Shown here in pieces: positions 1-6,714 of a DNA stretch of 14,136 nt. This DNA is from Willaertia magna (taxonomy: Eukaryota > Heterolobosea > Eutetramitea > Acrasida > Naegleriidae). The number at the start of each line of letters is the position of its first letter. Position 1 is the first letter of the stretch. The notes under the pieces were generated by a model. The model did not search any database, was not told where the DNA came from, and worked only from the letters and a program-made list of their open reading frames with translations. Made by a program: the position numbers and the translations under genes. The stretch is taken from assembly GCA_902984215.1 (NCBI GenBank), contig CADWAF010000648.1, forward strand, positions 1-14,136. Reading direction: 5' to 3'.

Positions 1-1
1 A

Positions 2-2119
2 GGTAAAACAGCAACTCATGAACAATATGAAGCTATCAGTAAGAGATTACATGAAAAGAAAGAAATATTTGGTAAATTAAAAGATGAAATTGTTGAATTA
101 AAAAAACAAGAACCAGTAGATAAAGAATTAGTTAAACAAAAGGCAAAAGAAATTGATGACATTAAAAAAGAAATTAACCAACTTACTAAAGAATGGAATA
201 GAGCTAACCCAGATAAATTACATATTGATGCTTTAGATTTCAATGAATTATTAACAAGAAGATTCTTTGTTGTTCCTAGTTTTGAAATTTATGGAGGTGT
301 TGCTGGTTTGTATGATTATGGACCACCAGCTTGTGCTATCAAGGCCAATATCTTAGATTTATGGAGAAGACACTTTGTATTAGAAGAAAATATGTTAGAA
401 GTAGATTGTACTTCATTAACACCAGAAGCTGTATTTATTGCATCTGGACATGTTCAACGTTTTGCTGATTGGATGGTTAAAGATGTTGTTACTAATGAAT
501 GTTTCCGTGCAGATAAACTTGTTGGTGAATTTATTGATAAAGAATTAGAAGAAAACAAAGATTTAACTAAAGATCAACAAGACCAATTACTTTTGGTTCA
601 AAAAACAATTGATGACTATGATGGAAAAGGATTACATGGATTAATTCAAAAATACAATATTAGATCACCAACTACTGGAAATGAATTATCTGAACCATAT
701 CCATTTAACTTAATGTTTGTTACTCAAATTGGTCCAACTGGTAAGCTAAAGGGTTATATGCGTCCAGAAACAGCTCAAGGTATCTTTGTTAACTTTAAAC
801 GTTTATTAGAATATAATGGTAAACAAATGCCATTTGCTGCAGCTCAAATTGGTCAAGCATTCCGTAATGAAATTTCACCACGTTCTGGTTTGTTACGTGT
901 TCGTGAATTTACTTTAGCTGAAATTGAACACTTTATTAATCCAAATATTGATGAACATCAAAAGTTTGATTTAGTTAAAGATGTTAAAGTACCATTCTTC
1001 TCACGTGAATATCAAACTCAAGGAAAGACCCAAATTGAATTGACAATTGGTGAAGCATTTGAACGTGGTTGGTTAAGTAATAAGACTCATGCATATTATG
1101 TTGCTCGTGTTAGATTATTCTTTGAAGCATGTGGTGCATTACCACAAGGTATTCGTTTCAGACAACATTTAGAAAATGAAATGGCTCACTATGCAAAAGA
1201 TTGTTGGGATTGTGAATTATTAACAAGTTATGGTTGGATTGAAGTTGTTGGTATTGCAAATCGTTCATGTTATGATTTAGAACATCACGCAGAATCTTCA
1301 AAGACAGAATTAGTTGCTTATGAACAATTTGATAATCCTATTATTGAAGATTTTATTGCTGTAGAACCAGTTAAGACAAAGATTGGTAAGATTTTGAAGA
1401 AGGATACTGAAGTTGTTTTAAATCACTTAAATACTCTTACTGATGAACAAAAGTTAAATTTACAAAAACAATTAGATGAAACTGGTAAAATAGTTGTTAA
1501 TGTTCCTCTTTTAAATAAGGATGTTGAATTAACAAGTGATTTAATATCATTCCCAAAGAAACAAAACAAAATCTTAGGTAGAAATTATACTCCAGCAGTT
1601 ATTGAACCATCATTTGGTATTGGTCGTATTATTTATTGTTTATTAGAACACAGTTATTGGGTTAGACCAAAACAAGAAAATGATGACGAAGAAAAGATGC
1701 AAAGAGCTGTTCTTTCTCTCCCACCAATTATTGCTCCTTATAAGGTTGTTGTTTTACCAAAACAATCTTCATCACAATATGATCCAATTGTCAAGAAGGT
1801 TTCACAATTAATGGCAAGAAATGGTATTTCATATCGTGTTGACAATGGTACACAAGGTATTGGTAAGAAATATGCAAGAGCTGATGATATTGGTATACCA
1901 TTCGCAATTACTATTGATGAAAATACTTTATCTGAAGACACTATAACAATTAGAGAACGTGACAGTTGTGAACAAATTGTTGTTCCATCCTCTCAACTCG
2001 CTCAAGTCCTTAATGACTTAATTGATAGTCACAAGACATGGGAAGAAATAAAACAAGAATTCCGTGAACAAAAACAAACTGCTAGCGAAAAGGTTGGTAA
2101 AAAGCAATTAGGTAAATAA
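2..2119 (+). CDS. GARS: Glycyl-tRNA synthetase, eukaryotic alpha2 type (5' partial)
   Basis: Class II aminoacyl-tRNA synthetase that charges tRNA-Gly; in many eukaryotes one gene serves cytosol and mitochondria. The frame is open from the window edge, so the true start lies outside; 705 residues are visible, and the ATG at 308 is internal to the conserved core. Visible residues 1-75 are a charged helical hairpin, possibly a WHEP-like tRNA-binding appendix. The core starts at TRRFF (85-89), followed by the family signature SFEIYGGVAGLYDYGP. Motif 2 (FRNEISPRSGLLRVREF) begins at residue 287 and motif 3 (SFGIGR) at 537, with its Arg at 542. The anticodon-binding domain runs from about 580 to 690 and includes GIGKKYARADDIGIPF. 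The eukaryote-specific insert between RADK and the YPFNLMF segment is present. There are no introns in the visible part. Arg codon CGT is much more frequent here than in neighbours, which fits high expression. The stop codon lies inside an AATAAA. Confidence 0.98.
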   Translation, partial: GKTATHEQYEAISKRLHEKKEIFGKLKDEIVELKKQEPVDKELVKQKAKEIDDIKKEINQLTKEWNRANPDKLHIDALDFNELLTRRFFVVPSFEIYGGVAGLYDYGPPACAIKANILDLWRRHFVLEENMLEVDCTSLTPEAVFIASGHVQRFADWMVKDVVTNECFRADKLVGEFIDKELEENKDLTKDQQDQLLLVQKTIDDYDGKGLHGLIQKYNIRSPTTGNELSEPYPFNLMFVTQIGPTGKLKGYMRPETAQGIFVNFKRLLEYNGKQMPFAAAQIGQAFRNEISPRSGLLRVREFTLAEIEHFINPNIDEHQKFDLVKDVKVPFFSREYQTQGKTQIELTIGEAFERGWLSNKTHAYYVARVRLFFEACGALPQGIRFRQHLENEMAHYAKDCWDCELLTSYGWIEVVGIANRSCYDLEHHAESSKTELVAYEQFDNPIIEDFIAVEPVKTKIGKILKKDTEVVLNHLNTLTDEQKLNLQKQLDETGKIVVNVPLLNKDVELTSDLISFPKKQNKILGRNYTPAVIEPSFGIGRIIYCLLEHSYWVRPKQENDDEEKMQRAVLSLPPIIAPYKVVVLPKQSSSQYDPIVKKVSQLMARNGISYRVDNGTQGIGKKYARADDIGIPFAITIDENTLSEDTITIRERDSCEQIVVPSSQLAQVLNDLIDSHKTWEEIKQEFREQKQTASEKVGKKQLGK

Positions 2120-2120
2120 A
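2115..2120 (+). terminator. Putative AATAAA polyadenylation signal overlapping the GlyRS stop codon
   Basis: The end of the GlyRS frame reads GGT AAA TAA A, so the TAA stop (2117-2119) sits inside AATAAA. If it is used, the 3' UTR would be only a few tens of bases and would lie in the 98-bp spacer before the BipA gene. AATAAA is common by chance in DNA this AT-rich. Confidence 0.45.
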
Positions 2121-2157
2121 CGAGTGTACATACATCCTTCAATTAAATTAAAGAATT

Positions 2158-2181
2158 ATGTCTAAATCAAATTTTGATTGA
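2158..2181 (+). other. Short upstream ORF (7 codons) before BipA
   Basis: ATG TCT AAA ... GAT TGA encodes seven residues (MSKSNFD) and ends 36 nt before the BipA start. A second minimal frame, ATG AGG TAA (2206-2214), ends 3 nt before the BipA ATG. They matter only if transcription starts upstream of 2158; no transcription start can be read from sequence. Confidence 0.4.
2165..2179. repeat. Perfect 7-bp inverted repeat in the GlyRS-BipA spacer
   Basis: AATCAAA and TTTGATT flank a single central T, giving a 15-nt near-perfect palindrome 38 bases upstream of the BipA start. It could be a dimeric regulator site or a chance AT-rich palindrome; it overlaps the 7-codon upstream frame. Confidence 0.45.
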
Positions 2182-2217
2182 AAATTGCGTGTTAAAAGTT
2201 TTTGAATGAGGTAAAAA

Positions 2218-4314
2218 ATGCAACGATTAAACTTAGCGCCATCCCTTCTCAAATCAAAGCAAGGAATTGTTTCAATAACAAATGGAAATTTAACTATCCC
2301 TTTCTCTTCTTTCATTAAATCCAATTCTTCATCATTTCTTTTAAATAAATTTAACAAGTCAAATGTTCGTAATTTTTCTTCAAACAACTGTATGAGAAAT
2401 AATGTAACAGACTTGTCTGGGAGTAGTAATGTTAACATTTTGGAAATTCCACAAATTGAAAGTGAACCAGATGAGAAAGGATTTGTTGAAGTAAAAAACA
2501 TAAGAAATCTTGCAATTATTGCGCATGTCGATACTGGTAAAACAACTATTATCGATTGTTTGTTAAAACAAACCGGTACAGTTAAGGATGACGCTGAAGA
2601 ACGTACCATGGATAACTTGGCATTAGAAAAAGAAAGAGGTATTACAATTATGGCTAAATTAACTTCTGTTCAATATAAAGGAGAATATATCATTAATATT
2701 GTAGATACCCCAGGGCATGCCGATTTCTCAGGGGAAGTCGAAAGAGTAATGAGTATGGTAGATGGTGTTTGTTTACTTGTTGATGCAACAGAAGGTGTAA
2801 TGACTCAAACAAAATATGTTCTTTCAAAGGCTTTAGAACATGGATTAAAGCCTATTGTTATTTTCAATAAATCCGATAGAGAAACCGCTAGAATTGGAGG
2901 AGAAGTAGAAAATGAAGTTTACGATTTATTTATTGATTTAGGAGCAAATGATGAACAATTAGATTTCCCAATTTTGTATGCTAGTGCAAAGAACGGATGG
3001 GCAGTAGATAATTTTGAAAAGGATGAGAGAAAGAATATGGCTCCTATTTTTGAGGCTATTATAAAACATATACCATGTCCTAAGGTTAAACCTTCCACTA
3101 ATTCACCTTTCCAAATGTTAGTAAGCACTGTAGATTATGATAAGATTTTTGGTAGAATTGTTACGGGTAAGGTTTATGGAGGGTCTGTTAAACCAAATGA
3201 TAGAGTTAAGGTTTTGGATAGAACTGGAAAAGTTTTGGAAGAAGGTAAAGTTTTACAAGTAATGCAAAGGATTGGTATGCAAAGAACTCCTGTTAAAAGA
3301 GCATATTCTGGAGGTATTGTTTCATTAGCTGGTTTATCAAAGGCTGGTGTTACAGATACTATTGGTGATTCTAAACAAATTAATGAAGCATTACCTGCAA
3401 AACCTGTAGATCCACCTATTTTGTCTGTAATGTTTTTAGTTAATGACAGTCCTTTAGCTGGAAAGGAAGGTAAATTATGTTCTGCTACTCAATTGAGAGC
3501 TCGTTTATTAAAAGAAGCTGAAATGAATGTCAGTTTAACAATTACTAGTGTTGGTGATGCTTTTGAGATTATGGGTAGAGGTGAAATGCAATTGGCTGTT
3601 TTAATTGAAAATATGAGAAGAGAAGGGTATGAATTCCAAGTTTCTCCACCAAAAGTTATTTTCCAAACTGGACAATCTGGAGAACAATTAGAACCAATAG
3701 AAGAAGTAATAATAACTGTTGAAAGTGCATTTGCTGGACAAGTAATGGATAAATTGACTAAAAGAAAAGGTGAAATGATAGATTATAAAGCTGATGGTAA
3801 TAGAGTTAAACTAGTTTATCGTATACCAACACGTGGTTTAATTGGTTATCAAGCAGAATTCAGAACAGATACAAGTGGTTCAGGTATTTTGAATCATGTT
3901 TTCCATTCTTATGAACCTCATAAAGGTCCAATAGATAAGACTAGAAAGGGTGTCATTGTAGCATTAGAAGGCGGTAAAACTACTAATTATGCTCTTGGTC
4001 CTCTTGAAGCCCGTGGAGAATTATTCGTACCAGCCGGTGTTGATTGTTATGAGGGAATGATTATTGGAGAACATAGCAGAGATGCTGATATTGAGGTTAA
4101 TGCAACTAAGGAAAAACATTTAACAAATATGAGAGCTGCAGGTAAGGAAGATGCTATTAGATTAGCTCCTCCTCGTCCTTTCCAATTGGAAGAAGTTTTG
4201 ACTTATATTGAGCAAGATGAATTAGTTGAAGTAACACCTAAGAGTATTCGTCTAAGAAAGAAAGTTTTGAGTGCACAAGACAGAAAGATTCTTAGAAGAA
4301 AGGAGGGTAAATAA
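2218..4314 (+). CDS. typA: BipA/TypA translational GTPase, predicted mitochondrial
   Basis: A 698-residue ribosome-associated GTPase of the EF-G/LepA superfamily, bacterial in type. E. coli BipA is about 607 residues; the extra ~90 at the N-terminus look like a mitochondrial presequence: Ser/Asn/Lys-rich, no acidic residues in the first 50, with a VRNF-SS site (Arg51, R-3-type processing). G motifs: G1 AHVDTGKTT (102-110); G2 region ERTMDNLALEKERGIT; G3 DTPGH (163-167, with the GTPase-activating His); G4 NKSD (217-220); G5 SAK (256-258). Domain 2, the EF-G-like folds and the BipA-specific C-terminal domain follow: PTRGLIGYQAEFRTDTSGSG, EARGELFVPAG, GEHSRDADIEVN, KHLTNMRAAG and the terminal DELVEVTPKSIRLRKK. 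Thr106 replaces the His usual in BipA G1 (VDHGKTT). The start is secure: an in-frame TAA lies at 2212-2214 and A5 precedes the ATG. Plastid targeting cannot be excluded, but nothing else in the window suggests a plastid. Confidence 0.95.
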   Translation: MQRLNLAPSLLKSKQGIVSITNGNLTIPFSSFIKSNSSSFLLNKFNKSNVRNFSSNNCMRNNVTDLSGSSNVNILEIPQIESEPDEKGFVEVKNIRNLAIIAHVDTGKTTIIDCLLKQTGTVKDDAEERTMDNLALEKERGITIMAKLTSVQYKGEYIINIVDTPGHADFSGEVERVMSMVDGVCLLVDATEGVMTQTKYVLSKALEHGLKPIVIFNKSDRETARIGGEVENEVYDLFIDLGANDEQLDFPILYASAKNGWAVDNFEKDERKNMAPIFEAIIKHIPCPKVKPSTNSPFQMLVSTVDYDKIFGRIVTGKVYGGSVKPNDRVKVLDRTGKVLEEGKVLQVMQRIGMQRTPVKRAYSGGIVSLAGLSKAGVTDTIGDSKQINEALPAKPVDPPILSVMFLVNDSPLAGKEGKLCSATQLRARLLKEAEMNVSLTITSVGDAFEIMGRGEMQLAVLIENMRREGYEFQVSPPKVIFQTGQSGEQLEPIEEVIITVESAFAGQVMDKLTKRKGEMIDYKADGNRVKLVYRIPTRGLIGYQAEFRTDTSGSGILNHVFHSYEPHKGPIDKTRKGVIVALEGGKTTNYALGPLEARGELFVPAGVDCYEGMIIGEHSRDADIEVNATKEKHLTNMRAAGKEDAIRLAPPRPFQLEEVLTYIEQDELVEVTPKSIRLRKKVLSAQDRKILRRKEGK

Positions 4315-4315
4315 A
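4310..4315 (+). terminator. Putative AATAAA polyadenylation signal overlapping the BipA stop codon
   Basis: The BipA frame ends GGT AAA TAA A, the same arrangement as GlyRS, with the stop (4312-4314) inside AATAAA. Cleavage 10-30 nt downstream would fall inside the opposite-strand TRM11 coding sequence, whose stop begins 2 bp away. Confidence 0.45.
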
Positions 4316-4316
4316 T

Positions 4317-5696
4317 TTAATTTTTGTTTTTCTTTTGAATTGACTCTTGCTCTGTTGGTAATGAATGTTTTCCTAATAATTGACTTTCATCTTCACTATT
4401 ACTTGTTGTGGTTACCTTAGATGATGGTCTTTCATCTGCATAAAAATAATCACAAATCTTTTCCATTGTAACTAATCTTCTGTGATATGACTTGGTCAAT
4501 TGATCCACACTATTATAAATTAACTTAAAGCAACGATGTTTTGGAAGTTTTTCATCAGAATATTCATCATTTCTAGAAAAATACCAAAACACAATTCTTC
4601 CCTTAGTAATAATTGCTTTCGCTGCAAATTCTAATAAATCATAATACATATCTTCAACATCATAACTAACAGTTCCAGGAATATAATCTTTGAATGTATA
4701 CGCAGTAGTATTCTCATCTAATGGTTTATTTCTACCAATCTTTCTAGGACCTTCTCTATTTCCATAAGGAGGATCACAAACAATTCCATCAAATATAGGT
4801 TTAGCAATATTAGATTTCTTACTACAACATTTCCATACTTCAGTTTGAGCTAAATCAACTCTTAATAAATCTAAACCTGATCTCTTAGTTAAATTATAAT
4901 CATTAAAATTAGTTCTAATATTTGAATCACTTTTAACTTCACCCTTAACATAAAAATTCTTTCCTCTTACAACACGAATATCTAAATCAGATCCAATAAC
5001 ATTAGCTCCATAATAAGCAGCAGAAACAATTAATGAACCAGTTCCAACAAAAGGATCATAAATTAATGTTTTTGGAGAAGATAAAACTAAATTAGCACTT
5101 AAAAAAGAAAGTGTAGCATTCATACTTGTTGTTCCTATATATTTTCTTTTCTTTAAATCAAAATCTGTAATTAAATGTCTAGAACCTTCACCTAATTTCC
5201 TAGCAAAATAACATTTCTTTAATTTATTAGAATGTAATTCAAAATCTAAGAAAATATAAAACTCAACATCTGGATTTTTTAAATTAACTTTCCCTTTCCA
5301 TGGAATAGTTGTAAATCTTTGTAATAATTCAACCTTTTCTTTTCTTTGCCATTTATATCCATAGTTTTCAACATTAATGGCATAAGAAAGATCTTCTTTA
5401 ATAAAATTGTCAGCGTGTTGTTGATTTTCTTTATAAAAATTTCCACAACTTTCAATACATTCTTCAAAAGTATTTCCTTGTCCCCAAAGTTCAAATACTC
5501 CATGAATTAAAACAGATCTTTTAATTGTTTTTTTAGCTAATTCTTCTGAAGGAAAATCTACAATATAAAAAACATCATCTTCTTTTAAATTATTTTCATG
5601 TTTTATAGGAACTGAATAACAAGCTGCACAACTTTCAAGGTCGGGAATTCTAAAGTCACAATAATCATTAAAGAACCAAACTAAATATTCAGGCAT
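4317..5696 (-). CDS. TRM11: Trm11: tRNA (guanine-10-N2) methyltransferase catalytic subunit
   Basis: A 459-residue SAM-dependent enzyme that, with the activator Trm112, makes m2G at position 10 of cytosolic tRNAs. The N-terminus (PEYLVWFFNDYCDFRIPDLESCAACY) aligns with the Trm11/TRMT11 start, and residues up to about 150 correspond to the THUMP-containing tRNA-binding half. The Rossmann-fold methyltransferase half has motif I DPFVGTGS (214-221), then GSDLD for SAM, and the amino-methyltransferase motif IV DPPYG (308-312) followed by NREGPRKIG, typical of Trm11. The last ~35 residues are Ser/Glu/Lys-rich and probably disordered. The start is A-tract flanked (TTTAAAAAATG). No intron is seen. 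The gene is convergent with BipA, with only 2 bp between the stops, and lies downstream of bS16m on the same strand, 211 bp away. Confidence 0.96.
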   Translation of the reverse strand: MPEYLVWFFNDYCDFRIPDLESCAACYSVPIKHENNLKEDDVFYIVDFPSEELAKKTIKRSVLIHGVFELWGQGNTFEECIESCGNFYKENQQHADNFIKEDLSYAINVENYGYKWQRKEKVELLQRFTTIPWKGKVNLKNPDVEFYIFLDFELHSNKLKKCYFARKLGEGSRHLITDFDLKKRKYIGTTSMNATLSFLSANLVLSSPKTLIYDPFVGTGSLIVSAAYYGANVIGSDLDIRVVRGKNFYVKGEVKSDSNIRTNFNDYNLTKRSGLDLLRVDLAQTEVWKCCSKKSNIAKPIFDGIVCDPPYGNREGPRKIGRNKPLDENTTAYTFKDYIPGTVSYDVEDMYYDLLEFAAKAIITKGRIVFWYFSRNDEYSDEKLPKHRCFKLIYNSVDQLTKSYHRRLVTMEKICDYFYADERPSSKVTTTSNSEDESQLLGKHSLPTEQESIQKKNKN

Positions 5697-5907
5697 TTTT
5701 TAAAAACAAGAATTTGTTCTTTCTTGTTGAAAAACTATTAGAGAGATGGGTTTTTGAAAAAGAATAAGTAATGGTTTGTTTATTTGTTTTTTTGGTTATT
5801 TACTTTGTGTACAAAAAGTAGTATATTTTCAAGAAATAGAGGTTTATCCAAAATAGAGTGTAGTAGATTTATAAATTATTTAAAAAATCAATCGGAATAA
5901 AAAAGAT
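5697..5907 (-). promoter_or_regulatory. TRM11 upstream region / bS16m 3' end
   Basis: This 211-bp spacer must hold the bS16m polyadenylation site and the TRM11 promoter. It contains an 8-bp inverted repeat just before the TRM11 ATG, a heat-shock-element-like TTTCAAGAAA (around 5827-5836), several T/A runs, and the 10-mer AATCGGAATA (5890-5899) that recurs in the 7105-7607 spacer. No canonical AATAAA is seen for bS16m. Confidence 0.5.
5705..5728 (-). repeat. Inverted repeat, possible 5'-UTR hairpin of TRM11
   Basis: AACAAGAA (5705-5712) and TTCTTGTT (5721-5728) are perfect complements with an 8-nt loop. In the TRM11 leader the hairpin would end 8 nt before the AUG, close enough to hinder initiation if transcribed. 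It could instead act as a DNA operator-like site or be chance. Confidence 0.45.
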
Positions 5908-6312
5908 TTATAATTGTTCTTCAATCTTAGTTTTTCTTTTAAAATATAATTGAGCTTCTTTAAAACTAGTATCCCAAGTCTTAGGGTCCCATCCTTTAGG
6001 AACAACGGATGGTTTTGGAGGTAATAAACCAATATTAGATAAAATTTTAACAACATGATCTGTTGGTTGAGCCCCTTGACCTAACCAATATTTAACTCTA
6101 TCTATATCAAGATAACATGTTTTAAATTTCTCTTCTGGATTTGAAGCATTTTGATGATACATATAATCCATACTTTTTGCATTAGGATCAAATACACCAA
6201 TTTTCTCAACATATTTACCACTAGATGCAGAACGACGGGAATCGGTAACAATAATCTTCCAAATAGGATTGTTTTTCACACCCATACGTTGGAGTCTAAT
6301 TCTACAAACCAT
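5908..6312 (-). CDS. MRPS16: Mitochondrial small-subunit ribosomal protein bS16m
   Basis: A 134-residue bS16 family protein of the mitoribosomal small subunit. MVCRIRLQRMGVKNNPIWKI matches the bS16 N-terminus (bacterial MVxIRLxRxGxKxxPxYxI); the region continues with VTDSRR, the EKIGVFDPNAK segment, LDIDRVKYWLGQGAQPTD and VVKILSNIGLLPP. About 40 C-terminal residues beyond the bacterial core (PSVVPKGWDPKTWD and a Lys-rich tail) are typical of mitochondrial versions. I place the start at the ATG at 6312: it aligns with the family start and follows an A8 run, while the open frame extends five codons upstream only to a TTG. There is no obvious cleavable presequence, so import would rely on the basic N-terminus. 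The start is 32 bp from that of a divergent gene. Confidence 0.95.
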   Translation of the reverse strand: MVCRIRLQRMGVKNNPIWKIIVTDSRRSASSGKYVEKIGVFDPNAKSMDYMYHQNASNPEEKFKTCYLDIDRVKYWLGQGAQPTDHVVKILSNIGLLPPKPSVVPKGWDPKTWDTSFKEAQLYFKRKTKIEEQL

Positions 6313-6344
6313 TTTTTTTAAATTCAATTATTTTTTTTAAAATA
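6313..6344. promoter_or_regulatory. 32-bp divergent spacer between bS16m and a small + strand gene
   Basis: The whole spacer is two T-run/A-run start-context elements in opposite orientation: read outward, TTTAAAAAAAATG for bS16m and TTTTTTTTAAAATAATG for the + strand gene. It is almost pure A/T and too short for two ordinary promoters and leaders, so core promoter sequence probably overlaps the start codons or coding DNA. Confidence 0.6.
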
Positions 6345-6713
6345 ATGCAATCAAATACATCTTCTTTACTTCAGAAGGTTCCGATATTTAAGAAAGAGAA
6401 GGTAAAAGTTATTATTTTACAGTTTTTATCTAAATATTTAGAAGAGCAAGATACTTTACAATTTACAAATAAAAAGTCATTAATACAATTATTTTATATT
6501 TTTTTTCTAAACAACAAGGAAACGATAAAGAAAACAACTTTACAACAAGATGAAGATTTATTAAGTGAAGAAGATGTTGTTAATTGTTTTATTCTTTTTC
6601 TTGATAAAATATCTAATCAAAGATATTTATATCCTATTCAAAATTATTTTCTTAAATACCTAGAAGAATCTATTGACACTTTCATTGAATGGAACAAAGC
6701 TTCATTAATTTAG
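6345..6713 (+). CDS. Small alpha-helical protein of unknown function (122 aa)
   Basis: I do not recognise this protein. It is an uninterrupted 122-codon frame starting at an ATG in the usual A/T-rich context, ending in TAG, the only non-TAA stop in the window. It is rich in Leu, Ile, Phe, Lys and Gln with amphipathic helical periodicity (KEKVKVIILQFLSKYL near residues 17-32; EEDVVNCFILFLDKI around 75-89; YFLKYLEESIDTFIEW near the end). It has no signal peptide, clear transmembrane segment, Cys/His cluster or Gly-rich loop. It is divergent from bS16m (32 bp) and convergent with the next gene (1 bp). Tight fit between neighbours and normal base composition support a real gene. A small helical subunit of a larger complex is possible but only a guess. 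Confidence 0.7.
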   Translation: MQSNTSSLLQKVPIFKKEKVKVIILQFLSKYLEEQDTLQFTNKKSLIQLFYIFFLNNKETIKKTTLQQDEDLLSEEDVVNCFILFLDKISNQRYLYPIQNYFLKYLEESIDTFIEWNKASLI

Positions 6714-6714
6714 A

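Noticed and set aside
2148..2609. 153-codon open frame on the minus strand opposite the BipA presequence and G1 region
   Set aside because: It is antisense to a well-conserved gene, has no recognisable motif, and its composition is that of reversed BipA codons.
6313..6327. Five-codon upstream extension of bS16m starting at TTG
   Set aside because: A eukaryotic nuclear gene is unlikely to start at TTG, and the ATG at 6312 aligns exactly with the bS16 family start and has the local A-tract context.
6345..6713. Histone-fold (CENP-X/MHF2-like) identity for the 122-aa protein
   Set aside because: Helix lengths and order loosely fit, but the family's conserved residues and C-terminal LLLDF-type ending are absent.
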